Of a stretch of DNA of 64,000 nt, positions 10,074-21,400 are shown in pieces (the first letter of the stretch is position 1; each line of letters opens with the position of its first letter). The stretch is from Paulinella micropora (Eukaryota > Cercozoa > Imbricatea > Euglyphida > Paulinellidae). Position numbers and translations under genes: made by a program. Where the stretch lies: contig WBZZ01002687.1 in NCBI GenBank assembly GCA_019918135.1, forward strand, positions 31,001 to 95,000. The letters are read 5' to 3'. The notes beneath the pieces are model-generated. The model did no database searches. It was not told the origin of the DNA and was given only the letters and a program-made list of their open reading frames with translations.

Positions 10074-11026
10074 GTGAAGTTTAACCCTAAAGTCACAGTG
10101 CTTTCTAATGCTGTTGTGCAGACTGGGCCAACGCTTCCTCTATGTGAAAACAAAGATGTGGGTACACAGAGACTGCAGCCCCAAGGTAGTCTCATACCCG
10201 TTCATACAGCACGGTTACCAATGATAACTGATGCAAATAGGAAGGCGAGACTTGCGATGGAGGCGAGGAGGCCAATGGCAGACGTATCGCCTCGGCCAAG
10301 CAAACAACCACGAACAGACTCAATGTCTACGGTCACGGCGGGTGGCGAGCAAAAGGACAATGTGTGTACTCAAGTACCACAAGACAATGTCGCTCAAATA
10401 GTAAACGCACCAGTACCGCAGAATAATAAAAATGTTAATGAGGTGAAGCAGGAGGAGAAGAAGGAGGAGTTGAAAAACTTAGAAACAAGACTCCAAAATT
10501 TGGAACGTAAAGTTCTTGTTCTCGCAGCCAATATACACAGGCCCGATGCTCTGTGTAATACGGAACTTTATTGTGAAACATTGAAGACAATATTAAAAGT
10601 TGGTAATGATACGATGGCGAATATTAATATTGTCGGCCGGAAGTTTTTTAATCGATACCGGGACTGGGCGGACGGAAATATGAAAAAGTCAACGGGCACT
10701 CTCAAAGGAGTGAGCAGCCGGACGGATATCACGGGAATCATCACACTGACCTTTAAATTGAAATCCGCACGAGTATACCGTATGGACTTCTATGTCGTCC
10801 CCGGTTACCACGGGTCAATATTACTATCGTATGACCAATTGGCTACGATGGGGGCTGTGATTGATTGCGCCGCACGGCGAGTGATATATGGAGTAAAAAG
10901 AGGAGAAGAGAACGATATTGATCCCTTCAACGCTACTGACTCTTATGAGGCTTATGAGCTGAGTCTAGCGACGGATCATAAAAGGCCTTCCGGAGGAGCC
11001 AAACAATCCTTCTCTCTCAAATCCCG
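10074..11026 (+). CDS. Gyp1 retropepsin-like protease
   Basis: The C-terminal 150 residues resemble the aspartic protease of gypsy elements: a strand near residue 180 (LKVGNDTMANINIVG), then YRMDFYVVPGYHGSILLSYD and GAVIDCAARRVIY, the usual flap and final-strand region. The expected catalytic D-T/S-G is D-T-M here, so the active site may be lost or diverged. The first 140 residues are Lys/Glu-rich with no recognised domain. The frame runs into a G16 tract at 11028 that marks the inversion breakpoint; in the intact element it would continue into the frame now ending at 23311 on the other strand. Confidence 0.6.
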
Positions 11027-11027
11027 A

Positions 11028-11043
11028 GGGGGGGGGGGGGGGG
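11028..11043 (+). other. G16 run at inversion breakpoint 1
   Basis: Left of the run is Gyp1 protease (+). Right of it is Cop5 RT (-), broken after the motif GIYVTPP. Sixteen G in a row could be filler from end joining or grown from short G runs on both sides. Confidence 0.7.
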
Positions 11044-11290
11044 TTACATAGATGCCATAAGGCATTTTGACATGTAAGTATGCGGTGGTTAAGTCAATTA
11101 ACCACAAGTCTATTCCGAAGCAGGCAGCATAGGCAATGATAAGAAGGATAGTGCGATGGTGAGCGGTAGGTGAGTATGTGCGTTTGGGATCATATTGCAA
11201 TCCCGCTTTCAGGAGATCCCCCCTTAGGGGGATTCTAGCTTTATGATATTCGTCGCTCGTTCCCTGTTGTTTAACAGTGTCTATCTATTT
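11044..11290 (-). pseudogene. Cop5 reverse transcriptase, N-terminal part
   Basis: Read from 11290 down, the frame gives a copia RT palm start: KRTYSPTAHHRTILLIIAYA, then LWLIDLTTAYLHVKMPYGIYV with the first catalytic Asp (LIDLTTAYL). It stops at the G16 breakpoint. The next part of the domain resumes on the + strand at about 23326 after loss of roughly 30 codons. A stop and frame change separate it from the linker upstream. Confidence 0.75.
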
Positions 11291-11396
11291 CAGAGGAATA
11301 ATGGGAGTGCCTGACTTTCTCGCCTCGCTCTCTTCTCTCCATTCAAATGCTTTGAGCTCCTCTTGCTGTCTGACTTCTGTCTCTCTCGCTTGTCTC

Positions 11397-12520
11397 CTAT
11401 CTTTCGGCTTCTGTACGACGGGAAATTCCGGAATTTTGCCCGGTGACCAGACAATAATTGATTCTCTCTTCTTTCGCACAGACAGGGATATGTTTATTTC
11501 TGGTTCTCCCGTAGATTACATTCTCCTGAGAAATGTTTCCTTGCTCATGAGACCTCCAACCCGGGGGATGTTTGTCTTTTTCCGCAGCTATCCTAACTCT
11601 CTCCCCCTCGGCATGGCCGAATTCACTGGTTACATTGGGGTCGTGGTGTGCCGGTTCGATAATAGCCTGCGGTACAAGAGAAGGGGGGGCTGCTCCCCCT
11701 GAAATCTCGTACTTTAAGATCTCAGAATCTATTATTTTCTCCGTAACGCCATCATCAAACTTAACGTGGCGGGCTGGGAATCGTTTATTTCTCCTGACAA
11801 CCGGGGCAGTCGGGGCAAGAGTAACTCCCTTCCGCAAAGTAGAATCCCACTTACCTCCATAAGTGGATTTAGCCCACTCTTCCCCGAAAGCCCGTGCCGG
11901 GATCTGTACGATTCTCCCAGACAAAATGACTTTAAGTTTGGGTTTTCTCCCCCTCTTTCCCACTACCTTGACACCTTTCTCCCCCTGCTTCATGCTCCCT
12001 ATATCCCGTGAAGACGGGGTAGGGGGAATAAAGTCAGGGAGATTACTGAAATCTTGACTTGGTGGACATCGTTTTCGTCACTATCGCTTGCAACGATCAC
12101 CGAATCGTCATCAATTTCAGGTCCTTTCTGAGATGTCATGGACGTAATGGGGGCATTCTCTGTACTTTCACTATTGCTAGCAGCAACTACGGCAGGTGGG
12201 GTAGATGTATTATGTGTAGTTACTGGTACGTCGAAGCTAACATTCTCTTTTGGTGGTGTGTTAACTGGGGGCAGAACAGCAGAGGGTGTGGTCGATTTCC
12301 ATCCGACCAAAAACATACCCTCTGCTGTTCCTTCGAGGTCTTTGGAGGCCTCTCGTTCGCTCAGTCTCCATACATCGAACATAACATCCCGGACATTACC
12401 GCGTATTATGCGCGCGACGGGATCATAAACACGATAATACCCGGCATTACGTTCGTAACCTAAAAAGATAACTTTCTTTCCTCTCTTGCCTTTCCCCCGC
12501 TGAGCCTTAACCTTCATCAC
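11397..12520 (-). pseudogene. Cop5 integrase-RT linker region
   Basis: Two frames (12520-11999 and 11993-11397). The first begins with the motif typical of the copia integrase C-terminus (VIFLGYERNAGYYRVYDP, then NVRDVMFD). The rest is an acidic Ser/Thr/Pro-rich linker without a domain. The second has Lys/Arg-rich and acidic parts and RFPARHVKFDDGVTEKIIDS. A frame change near 11995 and others near 11400 break the polyprotein. Confidence 0.6.
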
Positions 12521-12534
12521 TGCAGCACACCCAG

Positions 12535-13483
12535 TGGATCGAAGGTGATGTATGTATGGTTTCCGGCGGTGAATGAGGACTTACCCTTAAAGGGTCCTTT
12601 GGCTATCGGAAGGAGGTTGTTAATATAAGTGGCGTTTCTTTCCATCTCCGTCCAAAGCTTTGGAGGGAGCTCAGCATCGCTGAGCATCGCCCTTGCAGGC
12701 CCACCGTTGGTTTGGTGGGACCTCTCTATCTTTGAGACTGCCTGTTTCTCCGCGGTTGGAGCCTCAATTAAGATAGGCTGATTAACATTAACCCACTCCT
12801 GAAAGGTTTCATATCGACCATATTCTTGGTCACAGGTAATAAATTTGACTTTCCGGTTTGTATGTCTTTCAAAGAAAGCAACGGCCTTAATAAAACAAGG
12901 AAAAAATCATTCTTATGACGTAAATAATAGTCGAGCTCGAAATTTGAAGCGAGACATTTGACCGTGAATTTGTATCGCTTACCATCCCATGATATCGTAT
13001 TCCATCATCCTTGTGTGTCCATTGAAATATGAACCCCGGAATGACGTTCAACAATGTGATGGTTTTTGTGGAAATGAGGTGCTTTCTTTATCTTATTCCT
13101 TAAACAGTACTCGCACTTCATAATCCTTTCTTGCCATCCTACGCCTACTATCTTCACCCCCATATAATGAGCCATTCTTTCCATAGCCTTCACCCCTCTA
13201 TGTTTACACATTCGGTGGAAGACGGTGGCGTGTATATGCTCACTATGTGTGGGTCGGACAACAGGATTCAATGCTTTTGACATTCGGCAACTAACATCAT
13301 GTTCTTGAGTTCATGAGGTGTGCGAACATACATCATTGGCATGACTAAGCAACAAGCCAAACTCTGTGAACAATTCTCACCATTCTCCGTATTTGTTTCG
13401 CAAGACAACGGGACATATGATTTACTGTCGCGACATCCCTCACATAAACATGGGACATCATTGCAACATACAACATTGTACAC
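12535..13483 (-). pseudogene. Cop5 integrase
   Basis: Fragments in at least three frames. At 13283-13005 lies an HHCC zinc domain (HATVFHRMCKHRG...MKCEYC). The catalytic core follows with SMDTQG as probable first Asp. After a frame change, ITCDQEYGRYETF gives the second acidic site and KQAVSKIERSHQT the Glu region. Integrase inserts element DNA into the genome. This copy is inactivated. Confidence 0.65.
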
Positions 13484-13522
13484 GGGAAGGGTTGTTGGCT
13501 GTGTAGGACGGCGAGGGGGAAG

Positions 13523-14047
13523 TCAGAATGTGACGGTGGATGACGATGATCCCTCTTTCTCTACCTTCACATTCTGCTTTTCGAGGAGGACTGGTTCGTA
13601 TCGTTGATTTGGGTCTAGAGGGGGCATTCCCGGGGGATCAAAGACGAACAGGTTGTTGGGCAAAGATCTGCCCCTAGCTACAATCTGTTCTTCATCGATA
13701 TGGATTGGGGACTTGAGCACAAGCACCTGGTTGTTTTGATGGACTACCGCCAGTCCTTGTTTCAACCAAGCCGAAGTGGCGACTAAATCGTAACTCAAAT
13801 GAGAGTTGTATGTCGTGTGTGAATCATACACCTGAACCGGTTCTCCGTTTGCTCCAGAGAGTTGCATTAAGACTTTCCCTTTGTACTCCGTCTTAATACT
13901 CCCTTTCGCAATTTTGAACTTTTGAGGGTTATGCTTCAACCTCACGAATACATCCTTATGGGGCGATTGGGACTCACTAGCCCCACTATTGTCTACCCAA
14001 ACCATCCGTCTTTTCTGGTGTCTCTCCCTCATCTCCCTCGCTCTCAT
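13523..14047 (-). CDS. Cop5 protease region
   Basis: An open frame of about 170 codons. Near the N-terminus it reads MVWVDNSGASES, where copia proteases have W-x-x-D-S-G-A-S; here an Asn separates Asp and Ser. Downstream are IKTEYKGKVLMQLSGANGEP and a strand-rich segment, then HQNNQVLVLKSPIHIDEEQI leading into the integrase linker with PPGMPPLDPNQRYEP, a motif shared with the start of Cop4 pol. Whether the insertion kills activity is not known. Confidence 0.6.
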   Translation of the reverse strand: MRAREMRERHQKRRMVWVDNSGASESQSPHKDVFVRLKHNPQKFKIAKGSIKTEYKGKVLMQLSGANGEPVQVYDSHTTYNSHLSYDLVATSAWLKQGLAVVHQNNQVLVLKSPIHIDEEQIVARGRSLPNNLFVFDPPGMPPLDPNQRYEPVLLEKQNVKVEKEGSSSSTVTF

Positions 14048-14804
14048 GCATCATTATGGCGCAATCTTTCTCAGATGGGGGTGAGATGTTTGAGGTGGGG
14101 TTGGGCAATGTGCCAGGTCTTGATGGAGGGATATCTCGTACGCTCTCCCCCTCTATCCCTGTCCTTTGCATATATTCCCGGTGTTCCAGTAATCGAGTTC
14201 TTAGATGAGGAAATGCCGCAACGAGCCCCCTCGCAAAAGGGTTGTTCCATTTGTGGGCCATGGAAATAACGAAACTTTCAATATCCATGTAGAGCTCAAG
14301 ATAGAACTCGTTAACTTCCCCGTCTCTTCCGGTAATAAGAGAATCCCTCATCTCTATCTCTCTAGCACCCTCTGCAAGAGAAGAAGAGGAAGACTTTTGA
14401 GGAGTAGCATAAGAGACGGTTTCATCATCGTCTTCGTCTGTCATCGTCTCTCCCTCACCTCTCTCTCTTCTTTAGTTGTTTCCCCCTACTGCAGCCTCAA
14501 CGTTCTTACTCGTTTCAATGTTTGAGTCAGAACGTTGTACAGTTGAAATAGGGAGAGTATGTCTTGTGAGAGATGATGAAGCGCTAGAGCTATGAGAACA
14601 GATATGTCTGGGTGGTGATGTGTATGTGGAAGATGACGTCCTCCGTCCGCAAATGGGGAGATGGAAGTCAAGGCTGTTTTGAGAGAGAAACTGATCATTA
14701 CAGGTAGGAAAAATCCAGTTCGTGATAGGATCAGACTGAGCAGGGGGGGATATTTCATCTGTCCTAATCCACTGACGTGTAATCCAGTCCATAGGGGCTA
14801 CCAT
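13986..14804 (-). pseudogene. Cop5 Gag-protease spacer
   Basis: Two short frames (14804-14472 and 14444-13986) separated by a frame change. They are hydrophilic and Ser-rich, with an acidic start in the second (MTDEDDDETVSYATPQ) and one compact segment, LYMDIESFVISMAHKWNNPF. No domain recognised. In Cop2 and Cop4 the same position holds the MYND module; I do not see it here. Confidence 0.4.
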
Positions 14805-15340
14805 TAACCCGGTGTACCCCCCGCGTTCAGCTGTGCCCTAACTACTGCTAATAAGTCTTCCCTATTTCGCTCACAGCCGATATGGTGGGAACAAAAATCA
14901 CAACCCCGTTTTTCCATCCTCTGGGCACATTCGCCACCTGATCTGGTTTTGCCCCGGGCGGCCCCTAGTTTCCATGAACAACGTGTATTGTTTTCGTTAA
15001 ACCCTTCACATTGTTTCGAATTTGAAACAATGGTCGCACTTCCCCTGATGGGGTGTGCCCACAGATTGAGCAACGGTCCATCGTCCTCACGTAAGTGAAA
15101 ATAAATAGAATTCCGGGACTTCATTAGGACTTTCCTGTATCCTCCATTGACACGACGAAGCCCCCATCCCTCCTCCATAGGGTATATGACCCCAAGAGGT
15201 GTTGGGTCGCCCACCATGTCAAGGGAATTGACGAAGCGGTTGTCTTTCAGGAGGGGAATGAAAGGAGTAGAACGAGGGACACGAGGGGGAGCAGACATAT
15301 CTTGTGCGTGTGTGTTGCTCTTTTCCTTCTTGTCCTTCAA
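14804..15340 (-). CDS. Cop5 Cys/His-rich ORF after Gag
   Basis: A 178-codon frame. The C-terminal half has QCEGFNENNTRCSWKLG and, after a Gly/Arg stretch, CDFCSHHIGCERNREDLLAV. This C-x8-RC...C-x2-C-x2-H pattern ending in R-x-DL resembles the Cop3 segment at about 31370-31510 (RCATLLPRTGVRC ... VCTRHANMYRGDLAL). Likely a small zinc-binding module shared by the two elements; function unknown. Confidence 0.5.
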   Translation of the reverse strand: MKDKKEKSNTHAQDMSAPPRVPRSTPFIPLLKDNRFVNSLDMVGDPTPLGVIYPMEEGWGLRRVNGGYRKVLMKSRNSIYFHLREDDGPLLNLWAHPIRGSATIVSNSKQCEGFNENNTRCSWKLGAARGKTRSGGECAQRMEKRGCDFCSHHIGCERNREDLLAVVRAQLNAGGTPG

Positions 15341-15367
15341 TTCTGATGTGTGGGGTGGCGGTGGTTG

Positions 15368-17011
15368 TTATTCAAAAGAGGAAGTGGGTGGGGTGTTGTC
15401 GAGTGAGGGATTTGGTTCTTCTTCGTCCGTTTCCTCTCTCTTCATCATATTTATGCTTAACATGTGATTGATGTACCCTATTTTCCCTACTCCCTCCTCA
15501 CCTCCATCTTCATCATGAGTACTAGACTCTTCGTCTGAATCATGAGCTTCGGACTCCTCTTCTTCTTCTTCAGAACTACCAGAAGAAGAGGAGTCAGAAC
15601 CTCCTGCGTTCAGACTAATCGTCTTTGTCTTTGCTGTACTCTTCTTGACGAAATTAGATGATTTCAACTTCCTTTTCTCCTTCCCTACTTCTTTCTTCTG
15701 TCGCCTCATCTTTCTCTTCCCTTTACTGCCCTCCTTAGTCTTATCTGTCCTGGTCAGACTCAGCTCTCCTACCCCTTTTGCTAAGTTGACTATTCTTGCT
15801 GCCTTCTTCCTTATGGGGCAATTCACCGGGACATGTCCGTCTCGAGGGCACTCGGGAAGATTACAGGGGACAATACAAATTTTGATTTGATGATCCCCAT
15901 GACAGTTGTAGCAACCTTGGGATACCTTACCAGCTTGGTTTCCCATAAGGTTGACTGTTATGGGGTCGCTTTTAGTTCCCACACCAGATGAAGTTTTAGA
16001 CGAAAGGGAACGGAAACCCGCCCCTGACGAGTAAAGTTTCTTCATTTTGTTTTTGGATTCCTCTGTTTGAGCAACCTGTTCAATTACTTTTACAAAGGAT
16101 TCCCAACCCGGTCGTTCCTCCGGAAGGAGGCTGGTGACCTTGTTGCGAAAACTGTCGAACTCGGTCAGGTGTTCGATCTTTTTCATGACAATTTCTATCT
16201 TTACAAGTTCTGGGTATGGGACTTTCATAACTGACTCTTGATCAGCAATATTGCTGTGAAAGAGAGTCAACCAGGGTCTTACGTCTTGAACCTTTTTGGG
16301 GTAAGAAAGATCAAGGAAGTCTTGTTTTTCTTTCCATTTGACAAGATCAAGACCTCCATATCTCTTCCTCAGTGCTATGAAACATTCGACTCCATCTGAT
16401 CCCGCTGTTCTGATCACAGACATAGCTTCCTTGTCCTTAGAGCAGGACTGAATTAAGAGAGCAAAGATAAATCGGTTATGTTTCAGTCTATCTCTTTCTT
16501 CAACCTGCTGGTAGTATTTAGTTGTAGCAAAAGATGCAATAAGGGGGTTTGGTCTAGATGCGGTAGTTAGTATAGGGACCGAACTCTCCTCAGGCTCTTT
16601 ATGCTCAGCAGTTTCTGGGGAAGAAGAAGGATCAGGCACAGAACTAGTTCTAACGTCTTGTTCCTTTTTGACAGGCAAGGCAGAACTGGAGGAAGAGCTG
16701 GTAGGTTCTTTCTTTACAGCAGCTGTAGGTTTCTTACTCTCTGTGCTGTCCTGACTCTCGTCCTTGCTATCTCCGGCAGGTGAAAGAGGTGGTTCAGTAG
16801 GTAGATTGAAAGAAACTGTCAGCTTTGCTTGTGTAAACAGAGGGTGTCGTTTGTGGGGAGGTAGCTCCCCTATCGCTAAGGGATCATAGATCGCCAGGAC
16901 AGCAAGGAAACCATATTCCCAATTATCACAATCTGGGTCTATGCTGTTAAATGGCGGTGGGTCCACTTTAAACCCTCTGTTCATCGACATTCCAAACATG
17001 ATGTTTGCCAT
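15368..17011 (-). CDS. Cop5 Gag
   Basis: A 547-codon frame starting at ATG 17011, about 300 nt after the LTR and primer site. The first 100 residues are capsid-like, with a spacer of Ser/Glu/Lys and then a helical core (LLIQSCSKDKEAMSVIRTAG, DLVKWKEKQDFLDLSYPKKV), as in copia Gag. Near residue 360 is a zinc knuckle CYNCHGDHQIKIC (C-x2-C-x3-H-x4-C), then PCNLPECPRDGHVPVNCPIR, a second Cys/His motif also seen in Cop2 and Cop4. The tail is Lys-rich then very acidic. The frame is intact. Confidence 0.8.
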   Translation of the reverse strand: MANIMFGMSMNRGFKVDPPPFNSIDPDCDNWEYGFLAVLAIYDPLAIGELPPHKRHPLFTQAKLTVSFNLPTEPPLSPAGDSKDESQDSTESKKPTAAVKKEPTSSSSSSALPVKKEQDVRTSSVPDPSSSPETAEHKEPEESSVPILTTASRPNPLIASFATTKYYQQVEERDRLKHNRFIFALLIQSCSKDKEAMSVIRTAGSDGVECFIALRKRYGGLDLVKWKEKQDFLDLSYPKKVQDVRPWLTLFHSNIADQESVMKVPYPELVKIEIVMKKIEHLTEFDSFRNKVTSLLPEERPGWESFVKVIEQVAQTEESKNKMKKLYSSGAGFRSLSSKTSSGVGTKSDPITVNLMGNQAGKVSQGCYNCHGDHQIKICIVPCNLPECPRDGHVPVNCPIRKKAARIVNLAKGVGELSLTRTDKTKEGSKGKRKMRRQKKEVGKEKRKLKSSNFVKKSTAKTKTISLNAGGSDSSSSGSSEEEEEESEAHDSDEESSTHDEDGGEEGVGKIGYINHMLSINMMKREETDEEEPNPSLDNTPPTSSFE

Positions 17012-17280
17012 GTTGAACCAAAGTGCGGAAGGTAGGAGCTACACTCAGCTACCAATAAAATTCCTACAATTAACTATAAATGGAGGAATAGTTCTTAGGG
17101 ATGAAATGAGTTGGTGTGTCTATGCTATGCTGTCTAGCCGATAGACACGTTTGAGGTGGGTGCCTTCTGCCTACCCACGGAATGATGTCGACTGCCTGCA
17201 GCACGTCGATCCTCGCACTTTCGGTTGAAGGCCTAATGCCTCTCCTTTCAGACTAAGTGCAACTGATTAAATCTGTTGGC

Positions 17281-17310
17281 GCAGAGTTCGCTAATCAAGG
17301 CTCGATAACA
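17281..17310 (-). other. Cop5 primer-binding site
   Basis: Directly after the LTR end (17311, read on -) the sequence is tgttatcgagcc. It lines up with Cop4 ggttatggagcc, Cop3 gggttatgagc and Cop2 ggtcatgagcc, so the position is conserved, but the central ATG is changed to ATC. It probably pairs with an anticodon arm of a tRNA (half-tRNA priming) rather than with a tRNA 3' end. Confidence 0.55.
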
Positions 17311-17396
17311 TGTTAGACTACTGTTATTAATAAAGCAATCTATGATAGCAACTACATTCTCAACACACTACAACAACTTTAATGAGAAAAGGCGCC
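17311..17396 (-). repeat. Cop5 5' LTR, second part (inverted)
   Basis: Reads on the minus strand ggcgccttttctcattaaag ... tctaaca and matches the end of the 3' LTR (25766-25851). It starts with the GGCG duplicate next to the Gyp1 3' LTR. Confidence 0.9.
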
Positions 17397-17635
17397 TGTA
17401 ATGCCCCCAAAGATAGCTCGAAAAAAAGTCGGTAATACAACCAAACACAGTTCTCAAAAGATGAGAATGATGTCTCGTTGTATTAGCTCAGTGAAGCGAA
17501 AAAAGGAAAACGGCAACAGACCATGAATAAAATGGCATCAGGTCCAATCCGGACAAATAATACTGAAAAACAAGCTGGTGAACCTGTCACCAGGAAAAGG
17601 TACTTTTTACCAGCTATCCGGGGGGTGATGCCTAC
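17397..17635 (-). repeat. Gyp1 3' LTR (inverted)
   Basis: 239 bp, TGTAGGCATC...CATTACA on the minus strand; partner of 6331-6570. Preceded on that strand by a purine tract (gggaggggg). Confidence 0.9.
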
Positions 17636-18450
17636 AGTACCCCCTCCCGATTTTATGACGGAAATAGCATTTTCGTCATACACCTTCTGATTTCTTTCTG
17701 CAAATAGTATGCGCTATGGAGTCATGCCACACAGCGCATCGACCCACGGATAGACGCTAAAAGACGATAAATATATCCTCATACGGCACGTCAAAGCGGA
17801 TTCTCTAGCCTTTCTTGTAAATTTGAACTCCTTCCCCTCAATTTCTTTTTTTTTTCGGCAGTATGTCAAGAATAAACGTACTATTAATAAAAAAAAATAG
17901 AAGCAACGTGGTGCTGTAGTACGATTCCCCCTTTGATCTCCTTCTTCTTCTTATCATTATCATTATTATTATCATTATTATTATTATTATTCACAGGGAG
18001 ATCGTAAGTACATTGTCTTTTTTAATGACATACCCTTGTATAAGGCGGATATCCTATGATATCCGAAGTCGAGGTGTATGTACCCGACCCTGCGATATAC
18101 CGACACAAGTAGAGATTGACCGTGCTCAGGTACGACAGTATATAATCTATCGTAAAAAATAATTTAATGAAAGTTTCAGAGAACATTTCATTTTCGAGAA
18201 CATCATCCCAGGACTTGGAAAGGGTCATACCCGGGAACACCATCGCTCAATACACTAGCGATCCCCGTATACGGTGTAGTATCATCGTCGATCGACCTTT
18301 CGCACTCGTATGTTGCGATCGAATGCCAAGTTATATCACTGAGTCTTTTTAATATTCATATTGATAACTGATGATGCATGATCAAATCATGATACGCCGT
18401 GGGCAATCAACCAGTTTGTTTGAGACGCATAAAGAAAAATAGTTTCCTTC
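17636..18450 (-). other. Gyp1 3' untranslated region
   Basis: About 815 bp between the pol stop and the 3' LTR. It includes a (TTA/TCA)n stretch near 17950-17993 and A/T runs. No supported gene. Confidence 0.65.
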
Positions 18451-21400
18451 TTACTGCCTTCGTCGTCTGGCGCGGATTTCTTTACCTGGTGGAGGACCAC
18501 TAACAAAAGTCAGATCAAACTTTGACTGTTCGAGAATGTCCCAGATCTTATTAGGGATTCCGCCCAACGATAATTCAAAAGGGATATCAAGCACTCCTCT
18601 TGGCAGTGTCTGAATGGTCCACGCAGTGTAATCCTTGTCTCTGGGAGTAATTGTATCATCCCATGTCTCGAGACTTTTTGCGTCTTTATATACTGGCAGA
18701 TAATGTCTTGCCTTTGGATCCTCAACCGGGTCCATACTTCTCCAGAACTGGAGTATCGGTTGTACTATCTTTGCGGCTGATGATATTTTGAGTGTCCGTG
18801 TGACACGCATCTGTCGTGGGACCGCCACGACCCGCATCAAGTATAAGTCTGAGAGAGTGTCATCAGCGACATGTTGTTCCGCTGGTCTCATCAGATAGAA
18901 AACATTTTTCACCCATGCGATGGTTGCTATCGCATCGCCTTCCTTCCATCGCTCATGGACAATCTCAACGTTGCCCGCGTTTGGGTCAGTGTCCGTCCCC
19001 TCCTCCTCCTGGTGGACGTCCTTTGATCTCATCGACCTCATCGCCTTCCTCGGTTGGTCGTTGATAAGATCATTCCGCGCTCTCCTTAGCTGCGCCTCTG
19101 TGATCTTCTCCTTCTTTCCGCTATGCTCTCGCGGAGACTTAGACTGAGTCCCCACCGCGCTTATGCGGTCAGTCTTCTCCTTGCTGTCCACCTCACTCTC
19201 CTCCTTCTCAGCTATCGGTGCCCGATAAGCATCGTCTTGGTCTATGCCAGCCTCCTTGTGGATGGGCGGCACCTCTTTGAAATCATCTTTCATCCGTTTT
19301 AACGCCTCCTCAACGGATTCATCTTCCAGTAAGAAGGGATCATACTTAATCAGCCTTCTTACATTCACAATTTGCACCTTCCCTCTACCCCTGATCTTGT
19401 AGTTCAGAGGTCCCGTCTGTTCCATAATCTGATAAGGTCCTTTCCAGTGAGTGAACAGCTTAGAGCTGACTCCCTTCGGGACTTGAGGATGGTACAATAG
19501 TACAATATCCCCGACCTGAAACTTGATCTGATCCAAGTGCGCTTGTCGCACCCCTTCAGCGTCAGTCTTTCGGCGCTCCGCCTCTCTATGCGCCCTGACT
19601 ATTTGCTCCGCCTCTATCTTCACTCTAAGTCTCATCCCAAACAACTCATCCGCATCCGCCCAAGTGTCTTTTGCGTGAAGGAGCGAAGTCGGGATATCAG
19701 GCTCACGCCCATATACTAGCTGATATGGCGAGATTGAGCTCTTCGAGCCTCCTAACGCCGTAGAGGGTAGACAGTTCATTGCAAACGCAAATGATGGTGC
19801 TGCCTCGACCCATGCTCTTTGATTCTCCTTCTTCGTGCAATACATCTTTAGTGAGGCTTTGAGGGGTCTGTGTACCCGCTCGATTTTCCCATTTGCTCGC
19901 GGGTTATAGGCAGTAACATATTGCCATTTCATCCCGTAAAATTTAGATAGTTTGTCGATGACCTCGTTATTAAAGTCCGAGCCTCGATCAGAACATATCT
20001 TTCTTGGTACTCCGATCTGTGAGATGATCCTATCGATCAGCGCCTCGGCCGTCGTCTTGCCGGTAACGTCTTTGACAGGGATGATCCACACATAGTTGGT
20101 GGCTCTGTCAATAGCCGTAAGGAGGTATTTGTAACCATCCTTCGATTCTGGGAAAGGTCCCACATGATCAATGTGTAAAAACTCAAACATCCCCGCATGA
20201 AGAGGAAATTCGCCAATCAGGCCGAAATTTGCCTTCAGTGGTGTTTTGTTTATCTTGCACGGGATGCATGCATCCACCGCCTGATCTATCTCCTCCTTCA
20301 TCTTCTTCCACCAGAATCGCCTCGCTACGAACATATGAGTTCGTTGTCGACCCGGATGCGCCAAAAGTGGGCAATTGTGGGCTGCGACAAATATAAATCG
20401 TCTCAGACTCTCCGGTACCCAAAGGGTCCATTTGTCCGGCTGTGACGCATAGCGACCGTGAAGGCCCTTGTACCACAGTAGACCATCTCTCCATCCCATC
20501 TCCTTCATCTGATCTTTGATCGCTTTCGTCATCTCATCCGGGTTCTGATATAACTGTATCAGTTCTTTAAACTCCGGATCTTGAGCCTGTTGTTGCCTCC
20601 ATGCGGTAGGCGAGGCTATATGGATAGTACCATCTTCTAGCCGTACCCCGATTCTTTCCGGGTCATCGTCTAGGTCACTTCTCCGCTCTTGAGGAGGCTC
20701 CGCATAAACCTCCTGCGTCTCCTCTTCCTCTCTTATGTTCGCCTTTGCATTCTCATATACCTCATAGGACCACTCAGCGTCCTCCTGGGTATGTAGCTCA
20801 CAACATATCCCGTGATCCGGGCCTTGTGAACTGTACCGTAGACCTGTGCGGTCATATCGGACTCCACTCGCCATCTCCATCGCCTCAATGTGGCTGACCT
20901 CATACACCTTGTCAGTGGACAAGTCTTCCATCTCCACCGTGGACACCAACGCCGATACTTCTGAGTTAAACTCTAGCCTAGAGAGGCTATCAGCGACCAC
21001 ATTTCGCTTTCCCGGTAGATGGACCATTGTAAAATCGAAACAAGACAAGAACGCTTGCCACCGCGCCAGCCGTCCCGTCTGTTCATGATTCATCAACCAT
21101 AACAGGTCATGATGATCAGTTCTGACAGTAAATTGAGGTCCTCCCCACAAATACTCTCTGAGCCTCTTGAGGGCCCATACTACCGCCAACGCCTCTCTTT
21201 GCCTTGTGCAATAGTTTCTCTCCGCCGCACACAACTTCCTACTAATAAACATGATTGGGCGTAATTTCTTCTCCTCATCCTCTTGTTGTAATACAGCCCC
21301 AATCGCAAACTTAGATGCGTCTGTATCGACTACGAATTGTTTCGTAAAGTCGGGCATCGTTAACACCAGTCCTCCGTCTTTCGGGTCTTTGTAAATGAGA

